Assembly (NCBI RefSeq): GCF_001905005.1
Contig: NZ_LWKZ01000001.1
Location: 809,775 to 873,774 of the forward strand
DNA: 64,000 nt
Reading direction: 5' to 3'
DNA from: Streptomyces sp. CB02923
GTDB taxonomy: Bacteria; Actinomycetota; Actinomycetes; Streptomycetales; Streptomycetaceae
In this document: in pieces, positions 29,178 to 37,954 of the stretch
Layout of the letters: every line of letters starts with the position of its first letter
Position numbering within the stretch: position 1 is the stretch's first letter
The notes under the pieces: generated by a model
What the model saw: only the letters and a program-made list of their open reading frames with translations
The model's database searches: none
Told to the model about the DNA's origin: nothing
Program-made: the position numbers and the translations under genes

Positions 29178-30569
29178 ATGGAACAGGCCCTCAACAAGCG
29201 GCAGCAGGCCGTGCTCGGCTGGGTGGGCCAGGGGTGTCCCGACGGAGTCTGGCCAGACAGCACGTACAAGACCAGCGGACAAGCCCTGCATAACCGAGGG
29301 CTCATCAAGGTCACCAAACGCCGCGGGCATTGGAGCGCCCACCTCACCGAGAAGGGGCGGCAGCATCTCATCGAACGCGGCATCCGCCCCGTGGAGCAGA
29401 GCACCCGACCGCCGGAGCGCCCCGCCCGAAAACCGGCACCGCCGCACCCCCGAGCCGTGCCGAAGGCCCTTGCGAACTACGCGGACCAGCTACTCGATGA
29501 ACTGGCCGTTGCGAACGACGGCTGTCTCATCAAGCCCATCGAATCCGGCCCGCACGCGGTGAATTGGGCGTCACGGGTCAACGCCGCCCGCAAGTCCGGC
29601 AAGATCCCCCACACGCAGGAAATCCACGGATACCGCACCCACCGCGGCTACGAGATCAAGCTGGTCGAAATCCCTGCCTGGCGCCTCGCGGAACTCACCC
29701 CGCTCCCTGTGCCGGCCAGGCTCACCAAACCCCATGCCGTCGTGGCCGCCCTCCAAAAGCAACCGCAGCCCATGGGCCTGACCAAACCCCTCCAGGGCCG
29801 AGCCCTGCGCATCATCCAAACCCTTATCACCGCCACCACAGCCCAAGGCCACAAGGCATCGCTCGGAACCACACAAGGCGCGCCCCCGCCCCATCGGCGC
29901 CGCAAGGCACCACCGCACTTCTCCATCACCGCCCAAGGCGAAAGTGTCGGATTCCTCGTCCTCCAAGAACAGGACCGCAGCGAACACGTCCCCACAGACA
30001 AGGAACTCGCCGACGCCAAGAAGTACTCATGGATGCGTATCCCCCGCTTCGACTACACCCCCTCCAGCCGCCTACGCTTCATACTCCGCGGCGGCAGCCC
30101 GCACCGTGCAAGCGAATGGGCAGATCTCCCCGACCGGCCTTTGGAAGAACAACTCGCCGAGATCGTGCAAGAGGTCGGCCTCCGCGGCGAAGCCGCGGAG
30201 CGCAAACGCCTTGCAGACCAGAAAGCCAGAGAGGAAGAGCGGAAGCGCTGGGAAGCCGCCATGCAGGAAGCCCGCGCCGCCTACGCCCACGCCTACCGCG
30301 TCAAACACCTTGGAGAACAGGCAGCCGCCTGGTACCAGGCCAGTCGTCTGACCGAATACATTGCAGCAGTAAGCGACCACGCCACATCACTGCCGCCCGG
30401 GCAGGAGCGGGCCGAGATCGAGGCGTGGCTCGAGTTCGCAGACGCGCACCTCCAACACCTCACCGAATCGGTCTCCGCACCGAAACTGCCCACACCGCCG
30501 AAGCCCAGCGGCGACGATCTCAAGCCCTTCCTCGGCCACTGGAGCCCCTACGGGCCCCGCTCATACTGA
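29178..30569 (+). CDS. Unknown protein with N-terminal winged-helix-like and C-terminal coiled-coil regions
   Basis: I do not recognise this 463-residue protein. Residues 1-70 look like a small winged helix (KRQQAVLGWVGQG, then GQALHNRGLIKVTKRRGHW and LTEKGRQHL). A second segment with YADQLLDELAVANDGCLIKP and SRVNAARKSGKIPHTQEIHG could be another DNA-binding unit. Residues about 325-440 are strongly helical and charged (AAERKRLADQKAREEERKRW and beyond), probably a coiled coil. The start has GGAGG five bases upstream. It lies between the DUF6119 gene and the toxin pair inside the element, so a defence or maintenance role is possible. Confidence 0.6.
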   Translation: MEQALNKRQQAVLGWVGQGCPDGVWPDSTYKTSGQALHNRGLIKVTKRRGHWSAHLTEKGRQHLIERGIRPVEQSTRPPERPARKPAPPHPRAVPKALANYADQLLDELAVANDGCLIKPIESGPHAVNWASRVNAARKSGKIPHTQEIHGYRTHRGYEIKLVEIPAWRLAELTPLPVPARLTKPHAVVAALQKQPQPMGLTKPLQGRALRIIQTLITATTAQGHKASLGTTQGAPPPHRRRKAPPHFSITAQGESVGFLVLQEQDRSEHVPTDKELADAKKYSWMRIPRFDYTPSSRLRFILRGGSPHRASEWADLPDRPLEEQLAEIVQEVGLRGEAAERKRLADQKAREEERKRWEAAMQEARAAYAHAYRVKHLGEQAAAWYQASRLTEYIAAVSDHATSLPPGQERAEIEAWLEFADAHLQHLTESVSAPKLPTPPKPSGDDLKPFLGHWSPYGPRSY

Positions 30570-30732
30570 GCCTTGGCTACGCCAGCGACCTACGGAATTC
30601 ACCAAGGTGCGGAAGAGCAGCAACATAGCGGTGGACCGCCGGTTACCGAAACCGGTGATCCACCGAATACTGGTAGCTCCACCGCCACTCACTGACGCAG
30701 CCGCCGAAAGGCAGGAAGCGGACCAGGGGAAA

Positions 30733-31146
30733 TCACACCGCCACGAGCCGGACCCGCTCGCCGCACAGCTTGGCCATGTCGTCAATATCGGAAGTCAGCA
30801 TGACCACGGGACGGTGCTGTCGCAGCGCCGCCTCGGCGACCGCCGCATCGATCGCGTACTTGTGCCCGTGCAACCCGGCATTCATCAGCAACTTCGAGGC
30901 CGCCCTCGCCTCCTCGTCACCTACCGGGACGACCCGCAGCCCGGAAAGCACCCAGTTCAGGCGTGACTTGTTCGTACGCGCGTGGACGGCCTCGATGATG
31001 GTGAGCGCACTGATCACGACCTCCATGCCGCGCGACCGCGCCTCAGCGATCAGGGCCACCACCTGCTCTTCGTCAGCGAGCAGCTTCGAGAGCCCCTCGC
31101 TGTCGAGGACCAGCGTCCCCTCGTGACTCAGCCTGCGGCGGGCCAC
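30733..31146 (-). CDS. vapC: PIN-domain ribonuclease toxin (VapC-like)
   Basis: The 137-residue protein has a PIN-domain set of acidic residues: Asp15 in LVLDSEGLSKL, Glu52 in ALTIIEAVHAR, Asp100 in KYAIDAAVAEAAL, and Asp120/Asp122 in LTSDIDDM. VapC toxins cut specific tRNAs or rRNA when freed from the antitoxin. The GTG start lies within the end of the antitoxin gene (19-base overlap), the normal coupled order. Placement next to the right end of the element suggests a role in keeping the element in the population. Confidence 0.85.
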   Translation of the reverse strand: MARRRLSHEGTLVLDSEGLSKLLADEEQVVALIAEARSRGMEVVISALTIIEAVHARTNKSRLNWVLSGLRVVPVGDEEARAASKLLMNAGLHGHKYAIDAAVAEAALRQHRPVVMLTSDIDDMAKLCGERVRLVAV

Positions 31147-31412
31147 TCGGCCTCCTCGGCGAACACCTCGTCGAAGACCTGCCGCGCCCGATGACGAGCC
31201 GGCTCAGAGACCGGCCCCTTGCGGCTCTCGTAGTCCGCCAGGTACTCGTCCAGGACCTGCCCCCGCAACTCACGCTCAACCGCCTCGGCGATGAACGCGG
31301 AGAACTCCCGCTTCCCCACCCGCGCACGGATCGCCTCCGCGGTCCCCTCCGGCAGCGACAGGCTCACCCGCGTCGCCGGCCCTTCCCCGATGCTGTACGT
31401 CGTCTCAGCCAT
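31128..31412 (-). CDS. vapB: Ribbon-helix-helix-type antitoxin (VapB-like)
   Basis: The 94-residue protein has TRVSLSLPEGTAEAIRARVG followed by KREFSAFIAEAVERELR, a ribbon-helix-helix DNA-binding fold (one strand, two helices), and a charged C-terminal arm that should wrap the toxin. The ATG at 31412 is directly preceded by GGAGG. It would bind the toxin and repress the shared promoter. The longer upstream frame has no ribosome site. Confidence 0.82.
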   Translation of the reverse strand: MAETTYSIGEGPATRVSLSLPEGTAEAIRARVGKREFSAFIAEAVERELRGQVLDEYLADYESRKGPVSEPARHRARQVFDEVFAEEAEWPAAG

Positions 31413-31541
31413 GCCTCCGATTGTGTCAAACGAGTAGGAAAACTGCCACGGCCGGAATTCACGCGCCTCCCAGGGGCGTGAAGAAGGCGTGTGGGTGAAG
31501 CCACTCCCACCCACCCTCATATCGGGCAGATCGCTGCCCGA

Positions 31542-31653
31542 ATCCCAGCACGGGCACCCTCATCCCACCCCAGCACCATCCCAGCACGGTACGGATGACC
31601 AGGGATGACGACAGATCACGAGGGGTCAGCTATCCCAGCACCATCCCAGCACG
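31542..31653. repeat. Inner repeat cluster, right end of the element (ATCCCAGCAC units)
   Basis: ATCCCAGCACG occurs at 31,542 and 31,578, and a double unit at 31,632-31,653 is identical to 14,582-14,603 at the left end. The units lie 77 or more bases inside the right core repeat. Multiple short direct repeats flanking a core are typical of arm sites for tyrosine recombinases. Confidence 0.75.
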
Positions 31654-31664
31654 TGAAAAAACCA

Positions 31665-31692
31665 AGGGCCCGACCCCGAAGAGCCGGGCCCT
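31665..31692 (-). terminator. Element-supplied terminator for ychF
   Basis: AGGGCCCG and CGGGCCCT form the stem on the minus strand, followed by a T-rich run (TTGGTTTTTTC). It lies 39 bases beyond the right core repeat, so the element restores both the end and the termination of ychF. It resembles, but is not identical to, the displaced native hairpin at 14,451-14,483. Confidence 0.75.
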
Positions 31693-31730
31693 CTCTGACC
31701 TGCATGTTTGCCAGATCAGCGACGTGGCGA

Positions 31731-31769
31731 TACGTCACCCACTACACATTGAAGCGGAACTCCACCACA
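31731..31769. repeat. Attachment site copy, right (39-bp, includes ychF stop)
   Basis: This is the second copy of the 39-bp repeat. It covers the last nine codons and the TAG stop of ychF (minus strand) and 11 bases past it, so insertion left the gene product unchanged. Confidence 0.85.
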
Positions 31770-32830
31770 TCCCCGTCCTGCATCACATAATCCTTGCCCT
31801 CCATGCGTGCCTTGCCGGCTGCGCGTGCGTCCGCTACCGAGCCGGTTTCGACCAGGTCTTCGAAGGAGATGACCTCGGCCTTGATGAAGCCCTTTTGGAA
31901 GTCGGTGTGGATGACGCCGGCTGCTTCGGGGGCCGTGGCGCCCTTCTTGATGGTCCAGGCGCGGGTTTCCTTGGGGCCGGCGGTGAGGTAGGTCTGCAGG
32001 CCCAGGGTGTTGAAGCCGACGTGGGCGAGGGTGGCGAGGCCGGGTTCTTCCTGGCCTACGGACTGGAGGAGTTCGAGGGCCTCGTCCTCGTCGAGTTCGG
32101 CGAGGTCGGCTTCCAGTTTGGCGTTGAGGAAGATGGCCTCGGCGGGGGCGACCAGGGCGCGCTGTTCGGCCTTGAAGTCGTCGTCGGTCAGCTCGTCCTC
32201 GTCGACGTTGAAGACGTAGAGGAAGGGCTTGGTGGTGAGGAGGTGCAGGTCGTGCAGGAGTTCCTCGTTGCCGGAGCCCTGGACGATGCCTGCCGAGAAG
32301 AGGGTGTCGCCCTTCTCCAGGATCGCCTTGGCCTCCTCGACCGCCTTGACCTTCGGTGCGATGTCCTTCTTGATGCGCGACTCCTTCTGGAGGCGCGGGA
32401 GGACCTTCTCGATGGTCTGGAGGTCGGCGAGGATCAGCTCGGTGTTGATGGTCTCGATGTCGTTCTTGGGCGAGACCTTGCCGTCGACGTGGACGACGTT
32501 CTCGTCCTTGAAGGCGCGGATGACCTGGCAGATCGCGTCGGACTCGCGGATGTTCGCCAGGAACTTGTTGCCCAGGCCCTCGCCCTCGGAGGCGCCGCGG
32601 ACGATGCCCGCGATGTCGACGAAGTCGACGGTGGCCGGGAGGATCTTCTGGGAGTCGAAGATCTCGGCCAGCTTGGCGAGGCGGGTGTCGGGGACACCGA
32701 CGACGCCGACGTTGGGCTCGATGGTGGCGAACGGGTAGTTGGCCGCCAGCACGTCGTTCTTGGTCAGGGCGTTGAACATGGTCGACTTGCCGACATTCGG
32801 CAGACCGACGATTCCGATCGTGAGCGACAC
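31742..32830 (-). CDS. ychF: Redox-regulated ATPase/GTPase YchF (Obg-like)
   Basis: The 362-residue P-loop protein has GLPNVGKSTMFNAL (residues 8-21), FVDIAGIVRGASEGEGLGNKFL and the NVDED motif, then the C-terminal TGS-like domain ending VVEFRFNV. YchF/OLA1 proteins hydrolyse ATP, bind ribosomes and influence stress responses. It is a conserved single-copy gene. Its last codons serve as the integration target of the adjacent element, and the final sequence is rebuilt by the repeat, so the protein is intact. The DUF6542 gene is divergent from it with 269 bases between. Confidence 0.95.
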   Translation of the reverse strand: MSLTIGIVGLPNVGKSTMFNALTKNDVLAANYPFATIEPNVGVVGVPDTRLAKLAEIFDSQKILPATVDFVDIAGIVRGASEGEGLGNKFLANIRESDAICQVIRAFKDENVVHVDGKVSPKNDIETINTELILADLQTIEKVLPRLQKESRIKKDIAPKVKAVEEAKAILEKGDTLFSAGIVQGSGNEELLHDLHLLTTKPFLYVFNVDEDELTDDDFKAEQRALVAPAEAIFLNAKLEADLAELDEDEALELLQSVGQEEPGLATLAHVGFNTLGLQTYLTAGPKETRAWTIKKGATAPEAAGVIHTDFQKGFIKAEVISFEDLVETGSVADARAAGKARMEGKDYVMQDGDVVEFRFNV

Positions 32831-33099
32831 GGTGGCGACTTCCCGGAGAGTGGACTGGGCGGCGGTATGTACGAGCGGGCCCGCGGGGGACCGGTCGTCC
32901 AGTCTACGGGGAGGGGCGAGGGGAGGGAGAAGGGGAGACGGCAGGGCGGCCGCGGAGGGGGTTCGCAGGGCACGAGGGTGGGTATGCGTACGCTGCGTTA
33001 CGGCCGTGGGGTGATTTGTACGCCGAATGGTCCGGTCAGGTCAGTCAAAACGCGTGTCCTGTAACCGATTAATCCCACTTAGCGGCCTACCGTTGCCGA

Positions 33100-34035
33100 G
33101 TGGAGCAACACAGAGCGCGCAGCCCCCAGCACAGTCCGCCCCGGGCCGGCCGTCCGGCAGCGGGCCAGGACGCACGGCTCCCCCGCCCCGCGGAGGCCGT
33201 GCCGCCGAACGCTCCGGGTGCCCGGGACGCCCGGGATGCCCTGAACGCGGCGGGCACCCCGGGAGCCCCGCGGGCCCCAGGCGCCCCGCGCGGTCCGGGC
33301 AGTCCGGGCGGTCCGGGCGGATTCGGTGAGGAGAGTTCGACCGTCTACCGGGTCCGCGCGCGCCGGCGCGGGCCGCTGGCGCCACTGGCGGCGGCGGCCG
33401 AGCGGCTGCCCGCGCCCCGGCTCACCGGCCTGGGCTGCGGCCTGTTCGGCACCCTCGCCCTCTTCGTCTTCGCCTTCCTCGACCGGCTGCTGTTCGGCGG
33501 GGCGCCGGCGGTCTACGGGGGCTTCTTCGTCCTGGTGAGCGTGTGCGCCGGCCTGTGGGTACGGCCGTACGACCTGATCACGGCCCCGGTCGCGCTGCCC
33601 ATCGCGTACACCCTCGGAACCGTGCCGATCAGCCACAACACGGGCGGGTTCGCCGGGCTGCTGATGGGCGTCTTCACGGTGATGGCGACGCAGGCGGGCT
33701 GGCTGTACGCGGGGACGCTGGCGTGCGCGCTGATCGTCGCCGTACGCAAGGCGGCGGCTTTCGCGCGGCGGCAGGCCGAGCGGCACGCGCAGCGGCAGGC
33801 GGCGCGTGCGTCGGGCCGGGCGCCCTCCCGGGGGCAGGCCGCGGGCAAGGCGCCTGCGCCGGGCGCGGCGCAGGAGCGCGTGCGCCGGCGGGTGGAGCAG
33901 GGGCCGGGTCCGGGGCCGGGGCAGCGTCCGGGACTGGGTCAGGGCGCGCATCACCCCGGCCGCGGTCTGGGACAGCCCGCCGGTCAGCGGGCGGGTCAGG
34001 TCAGGGATCGGCCGGCCAGCCGACCTGCGACGTAG
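33100..34035 (+). CDS. DUF6542 membrane protein
   Basis: The 311-residue protein has a long Pro/Gly/Ala-rich N-terminus, four hydrophobic segments between about residues 110 and 225 (LGCGLFGTLALFVFAFL, YGGFFVLVSVCAGLWV, DLITAPVALPIAYTLG, and one from LLMGVFTVMATQAGWLY to AGTLACALIVAV), and an Arg/Ala/Gly-rich cytoplasmic tail. The layout matches the DUF6542 family found between ychF and ppgK in Streptomyces. No function is known. The GTG start at 33100 has only a weak ribosome site, so the N-terminus is uncertain. Its end overlaps the convergent ppgK gene by 35 bases. Confidence 0.78.
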   Translation: MEQHRARSPQHSPPRAGRPAAGQDARLPRPAEAVPPNAPGARDARDALNAAGTPGAPRAPGAPRGPGSPGGPGGFGEESSTVYRVRARRRGPLAPLAAAAERLPAPRLTGLGCGLFGTLALFVFAFLDRLLFGGAPAVYGGFFVLVSVCAGLWVRPYDLITAPVALPIAYTLGTVPISHNTGGFAGLLMGVFTVMATQAGWLYAGTLACALIVAVRKAAAFARRQAERHAQRQAARASGRAPSRGQAAGKAPAPGAAQERVRRRVEQGPGPGPGQRPGLGQGAHHPGRGLGQPAGQRAGQVRDRPASRPAT

Positions 34036-34870
34036 CGGCGTCGGTTTCGGCAGCGGGGCCGGTGGACACCGGGCCCGCCGACGCGCCTGCGCCGGCGGGG
34101 GCCGCCGCACCGTCCCGGGACGCGGCCCGTGCGGCCATCGCGGCGCCCACGATGCCCGCGTTGTTCTGCAGCTGGGCGGGCACGATCTCCGCCCGGATCC
34201 CTTCGATCAGCGGCAGGAACTTCGCCGCCTTGCGGCTGACGCCGCCGCCGATCACGAACAACTGGGGTGTGAAGAGCATCTCCACGTGGGCGAGGTACTT
34301 CTGCACGCGGTGCGCCCACTGCTGCCAGCTCAGGTCCTCGTCGTCCTTGACCTTGGTGGACGCGCGCTTCTCGGCGTCGTGACCGTGCAACTCCAGGTGG
34401 CCCAGCTCGGTGTTGGGCACCAGTGCGCCGTCGGAGAAGACGGCGCTGCCGATGCCGGTGCCGAAGGTGAGCACGATGACCGTGCCCCGGCGTCCCTTGC
34501 CCGCGCCGAAGTGCATTTCGGCCAGGCCCGCGGCGTCGGCGTCGTTGAGGACCGTGACCGGGCAGCCGCCGGTCCCGCCGCCGAGGCGGCCGGCCAGCAG
34601 CGCGGCGGCGTTCCGGTCGACCCACGCCTTGTCGACATTGGCTGCCGTACGGGTGACGCCGTCGGTCACCACGCCGGGGTACGTCGCGCCGACCGGGCCC
34701 GACCAGCCGAAGTGCTCCACGACCTGCTGGACGCAGTCCGCGACCGCGTCCGGGGTCGACGGCTGCGGGGTCAGCACCTTGTAGCGCTCGTCGGCCAGGT
34801 CACCGCGCTCCAGGTCCACCGGAGCGCCCTTGATGCCCGACCCGCCGATGTCCACACCAAAGACCTTCAT
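34001..34870 (-). CDS. ppgK: Polyphosphate glucokinase
   Basis: The 289-residue ROK-family kinase phosphorylates glucose using inorganic polyphosphate or ATP. It starts MKVFGVDIGGSGIKG (phosphate-binding loop), has NDADAAGLAEMHFG, the second phosphate motif VLTFGTGIGSAVF and the polyphosphate glucokinase feature ELGHLELHG. The C-terminus is an Ala-rich extension that overlaps the convergent DUF6542 gene. It lies next to ispH as in other Streptomyces, with 127 bases between. Confidence 0.93.
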   Translation of the reverse strand: MKVFGVDIGGSGIKGAPVDLERGDLADERYKVLTPQPSTPDAVADCVQQVVEHFGWSGPVGATYPGVVTDGVTRTAANVDKAWVDRNAAALLAGRLGGGTGGCPVTVLNDADAAGLAEMHFGAGKGRRGTVIVLTFGTGIGSAVFSDGALVPNTELGHLELHGHDAEKRASTKVKDDEDLSWQQWAHRVQKYLAHVEMLFTPQLFVIGGGVSRKAAKFLPLIEGIRAEIVPAQLQNNAGIVGAAMAARAASRDGAAAPAGAGASAGPVSTGPAAETDAATSQVGWPADP

Positions 34871-34997
34871 GCCTAGAGGCTAGGCGTGGACGGGCCGGTT
34901 CACCCCTCGACTTCGCCCTTTGGCTGTGCTGTGGGGGCTTCGCCCCGGTCCGGACCCAGGGCCCGGCCCCGGGCTCGGCCCCGGGCGGCCCCCGGGC

Positions 34998-36041
34998 TCA
35001 GCCCTCGGTGGCGGACTTCGCCTCGGAGCGCAGGTCGCGGCGGAGTTCCTTCGGCAGGGAGAAGGTGATGGACTCCTCGGCGGCCTTGACCGTCTCCACG
35101 TCCTCGTATCCGCGCTGGGCGAGCCAGTCCAGTACGCCGTGCACCAGGACCTCGGGGACGGAGGCACCGGAGGTGAGGCCGACGGTGGTCACGCCCTCCA
35201 GCCAGCTCTCGTCGATCTCCTCCGCGCCGTCGACCAGGTGGGCGGCGCGGGCACCGGCGCCGAGGGCGACCTCGACGAGGCGGACGGAGTTCGAGGAGTT
35301 CTTCGAGCCGACGACGATGACGAGGTCGGCCTCGGCGCCCATCTGCTTGACGGCGATCTGGCGGTTCTGCGTGGCGTAGCAGATGTCGTCGCTGGGCGGG
35401 GAGAGGAGGTTGGGGTAGCGGCCCTTGATGGCGTCGACCGTCTCCATGGTCTCGTCGACCGAGAGGGTGGTCTGGGAGAGCCAGACGACCTTGTCCGGGT
35501 CGCGGACCTCGATGTTCGCCACGTCTTCGGGGCCGTCGACGAGGGTGATGTGGTCGGGGGCCTCGCCGCTGGTGCCGATGACCTCTTCGTGGCCCTCGTG
35601 ACCGATCAGGAGGATGTCGAAGTCCTCCTTGGCGTAGCGGACGGCTTCCTTGTGGACCTTGGTGACGAGCGGGCAGGTGGCGTCGATGGTGGCCAGCTTG
35701 CCCTGCTTGGCCTCGTCGTGGACGGCGGGGGCGACGCCGTGCGCGGAGAAGATGACGATGTTGCCCTCGGGCACCTCCGCCGTCTCCTCGACGAAGATCG
35801 CGCCCTTCCTCTCCAGCGTCTTGACGACGTACTTGTTGTGGACGATCTCGTGGCGCACGTAGACGGGCGCGCCGTACTGCTCCAGGGCTTTCTCGACGGC
35901 GATCACGGCACGGTCCACGCCCGCGCAATAGCCGCGGGGGGCGGCGAGCAGCACCCGGCGGCGGTCCTCACGCGGTGCGGCGTCTCCTTCCGGAGCGGCG
36001 GCGGGCGACGGGCTGGGCGTAGCAGCAGTCATACGATCCAT
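34998..36041 (-). CDS. ispH: 4-hydroxy-3-methylbut-2-enyl diphosphate reductase
   Basis: The 347-residue IspH makes isopentenyl and dimethylallyl diphosphate in the last step of the MEP pathway. The three cluster-ligating cysteines are visible in [24 protein letters not shown] and [11 protein letters not shown], with FSAHGVAP and [12 protein letters not shown] also present. The N-terminal 30 residues are a Pro/Ala-rich extension. Either ATG (36041 or 36032) could be the start; the longer form resembles the MxRMT start I recall for relatives. Confidence 0.95.
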   Translation of the reverse strand: MDRMTAATPSPSPAAAPEGDAAPREDRRRVLLAAPRGYCAGVDRAVIAVEKALEQYGAPVYVRHEIVHNKYVVKTLERKGAIFVEETAEVPEGNIVIFSAHGVAPAVHDEAKQGKLATIDATCPLVTKVHKEAVRYAKEDFDILLIGHEGHEEVIGTSGEAPDHITLVDGPEDVANIEVRDPDKVVWLSQTTLSVDETMETVDAIKGRYPNLLSPPSDDICYATQNRQIAVKQMGAEADLVIVVGSKNSSNSVRLVEVALGAGARAAHLVDGAEEIDESWLEGVTTVGLTSGASVPEVLVHGVLDWLAQRGYEDVETVKAAEESITFSLPKELRRDLRSEAKSATEG

Positions 36042-36275
36042 CGTACGGGGCCGACTTCACGGTTCGTGATGCCGCCGGGAGCGGACGGGGCGCGCGTCGC
36101 GACGGGGGCGCGCGGATGGCGCGTCACGCGGGCGCGGGCGTGGCTCCGCGCTCCGTACCCCACACCCCCGTCCCCCTCTTGGCGCGTCCACACCGTCCGG
36201 GACGCGGCCTTGCCCGAAGCTGGGAGACAGCCGACGATCATCGTCGGCCGTTCGTCCCCCGCTGGAGTGACCGTC

Positions 36276-37706
36276 ATGAGCGCACCGTCCGAGCCGCCGC
36301 CGCCCTCCCCGCCGTCCCCGCCGTCCCCCGGCACCGCCGCGGGGAGCGGCGCGTCCGCCGCGCCCGGCGGCGGCGGGCTCCGGCGCACACTGTCCTTCCG
36401 GGACCTGGTCGTCTACGGGCTGCTGTTCATCGCCCCGATGGCGCCGGTCGGGATCTTCGGCACACTCCAGGCCAAATCGCACGGCGCGATCACCCTCGTC
36501 TACGTGGTGGCCACCGTCGCGATGGCCTTCACCGCGTACTCGTACGCGCAGATGGTGCGGGTCGCGCCGCAGGCCGGGTCGGTGTTCACCTATGCGCGGG
36601 CCGGGCTCGGCGACGGGGCGGGCTTCGTCGCGGGGTGGATGGCGATGCTCGACTATCTGCTGATCCCGGCGGTGGCGTACCTCTTCTCCGGCATCGCCAT
36701 GCACGCGCTGGTGCCGTCCGTGCACCAGTGGGTGTGGACGGCGCTCGCGGTGGTCGTCACCACGCTGCTGAACCTCCTGGGGGTACGCACGGCGGCGGTG
36801 GCCGGCTTCGTGGTGCTGGCGATGGAGCTCGTGGTGCTGGTGGTCTTCGTGGTGGCGGCGGTGTGGGTGCTGGTCACGGACGGGGCGCAGCGCGGCTGGT
36901 CGGCGCCGCTGACCGGCGAAGGGGCGTTCTCCATGAGCGCGGTGCTGGCCGCGGTGTCGGTCGCGGTGCTGTCGTACCTGGGGTTCGACGCCATCGCGTC
37001 GTTCGTGGAGGAGGCGACGGGGGGTGGGGTGCGCGTGGCGCGGGCCGTGCTGGCCTGTCTGGTTGTGGCGGGGGTGCTGTTCGCCGTGCAGACGTACCTG
37101 GCGGCGCTGCTGGCGCCGATGTCGGCGGCGGAGCTGGCGGACAAGCCCGCCGAGCAGGGCGACGCCTTCTATACGACGGCGAACGCGGCCGCCGGGGAGT
37201 GGCTGCAGAAGCTGGTGGCGGCGAGCAAGGCCGTCGGGGCGGCGTTCGCGGCGCTGGCGGGTCAGGCGGCGGCCGGGCGGCTGCTGTTCGCGATGGCGCG
37301 GGACCGGCGGCTGCCGGGTGCGATGTCGAAGGTGGACGCGGGCAGCGGGGTGCCGCGGCGGGCACTGCTGGGGGCCGCGGTGGTGACGCTGGTCGCGGCG
37401 GTGTGGGCGGCCCGCCGCGACGACGGGCTGGACCACCTGTCCTCGATCGTCAACGTGGGCGCGCTGACCGCCTTCGGGCTGCTGCACGCTTCGGTGATCG
37501 GCTGGTTCTGGGTACGCAAGCGGGCCGAGCGGCCGAGCGTCCTCAAGCACGTGCTGGTGCCGGTGCTGGGGCTGGGGGTGGTGGCCGCGGTCGTGGTGGA
37601 AGCCTCCGCGACCGCGCAGACCGTCGGCGCGGTCTGGCTGGCGGTGGGGCTGGTGGTGCTGGGGGTGCAGTACGGGCGCCGACGGGGCGGGGCGGCGGGG
37701 AGCTGA
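36276..37706 (+). CDS. APC-family amino-acid transporter
   Basis: The 476-residue protein begins with a Pro/Ser-rich tail and then 12 or so hydrophobic segments. The first helix region has LVVYGLLFIAPMAPVGIFG, typical of the APC subfamily with PMAP in helix 1, and AQMVRVAPQAGSVFTYARAG follows. AVLSYLGFDAIASFVEEATG is the usual helix 6 signature. It is a probable amino-acid or amine importer of unknown substrate. The ATG at 36276 has GGAG eight bases upstream; the open frame extending far upstream is a shadow of ispH. Confidence 0.87.
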   Translation: MSAPSEPPPPSPPSPPSPGTAAGSGASAAPGGGGLRRTLSFRDLVVYGLLFIAPMAPVGIFGTLQAKSHGAITLVYVVATVAMAFTAYSYAQMVRVAPQAGSVFTYARAGLGDGAGFVAGWMAMLDYLLIPAVAYLFSGIAMHALVPSVHQWVWTALAVVVTTLLNLLGVRTAAVAGFVVLAMELVVLVVFVVAAVWVLVTDGAQRGWSAPLTGEGAFSMSAVLAAVSVAVLSYLGFDAIASFVEEATGGGVRVARAVLACLVVAGVLFAVQTYLAALLAPMSAAELADKPAEQGDAFYTTANAAAGEWLQKLVAASKAVGAAFAALAGQAAAGRLLFAMARDRRLPGAMSKVDAGSGVPRRALLGAAVVTLVAAVWAARRDDGLDHLSSIVNVGALTAFGLLHASVIGWFWVRKRAERPSVLKHVLVPVLGLGVVAAVVVEASATAQTVGAVWLAVGLVVLGVQYGRRRGGAAGS

Positions 37707-37870
37707 ACCCCGGCTGAACCCGGCTGACCTCGACCGCTCCCGGCTGACCCCAACTGACCCCGGCCGGCCCCGGCCGCTCCCAGCTGACCCCGGCTGCCCC
37801 GGCTGACCCCGGCCGCTCCCAGCTCACCCCGGCCGATCCCGCCTGCCCCCGACTGCCCCCGGCTCCCGGT
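37707..37870. repeat. Degenerate GGCTGACCCC / CGGCCGCTCCC tandem repeats
   Basis: About fifteen loosely repeated 10-12-base units (GCTGACCCC, CGGCCGCTCCCA and similar) fill the space after the transporter stop codon. They are imperfect and C-rich. No gene or hairpin dominates. It looks like slippage-generated low-complexity DNA. Confidence 0.75.
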
Positions 37871-37954
37871 TTTCTCTCTTCCCCCTCCCGCGTCCGACCC
37901 CGGCTCTTCTCCGCTCCGCCGGGCGTTGTCAGTGCCGGGCTATACGCTCGTGGC

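Noticed and set aside
34920..36275. In-frame upstream extension of the APC transporter
   Set aside because: It is the antisense of ispH; the transporter has its own ribosome site at 36,276.
37707..37870. Functional role for the GGCTGACCCC repeats
   Set aside because: The units are irregular and form no consistent hairpin or operator.
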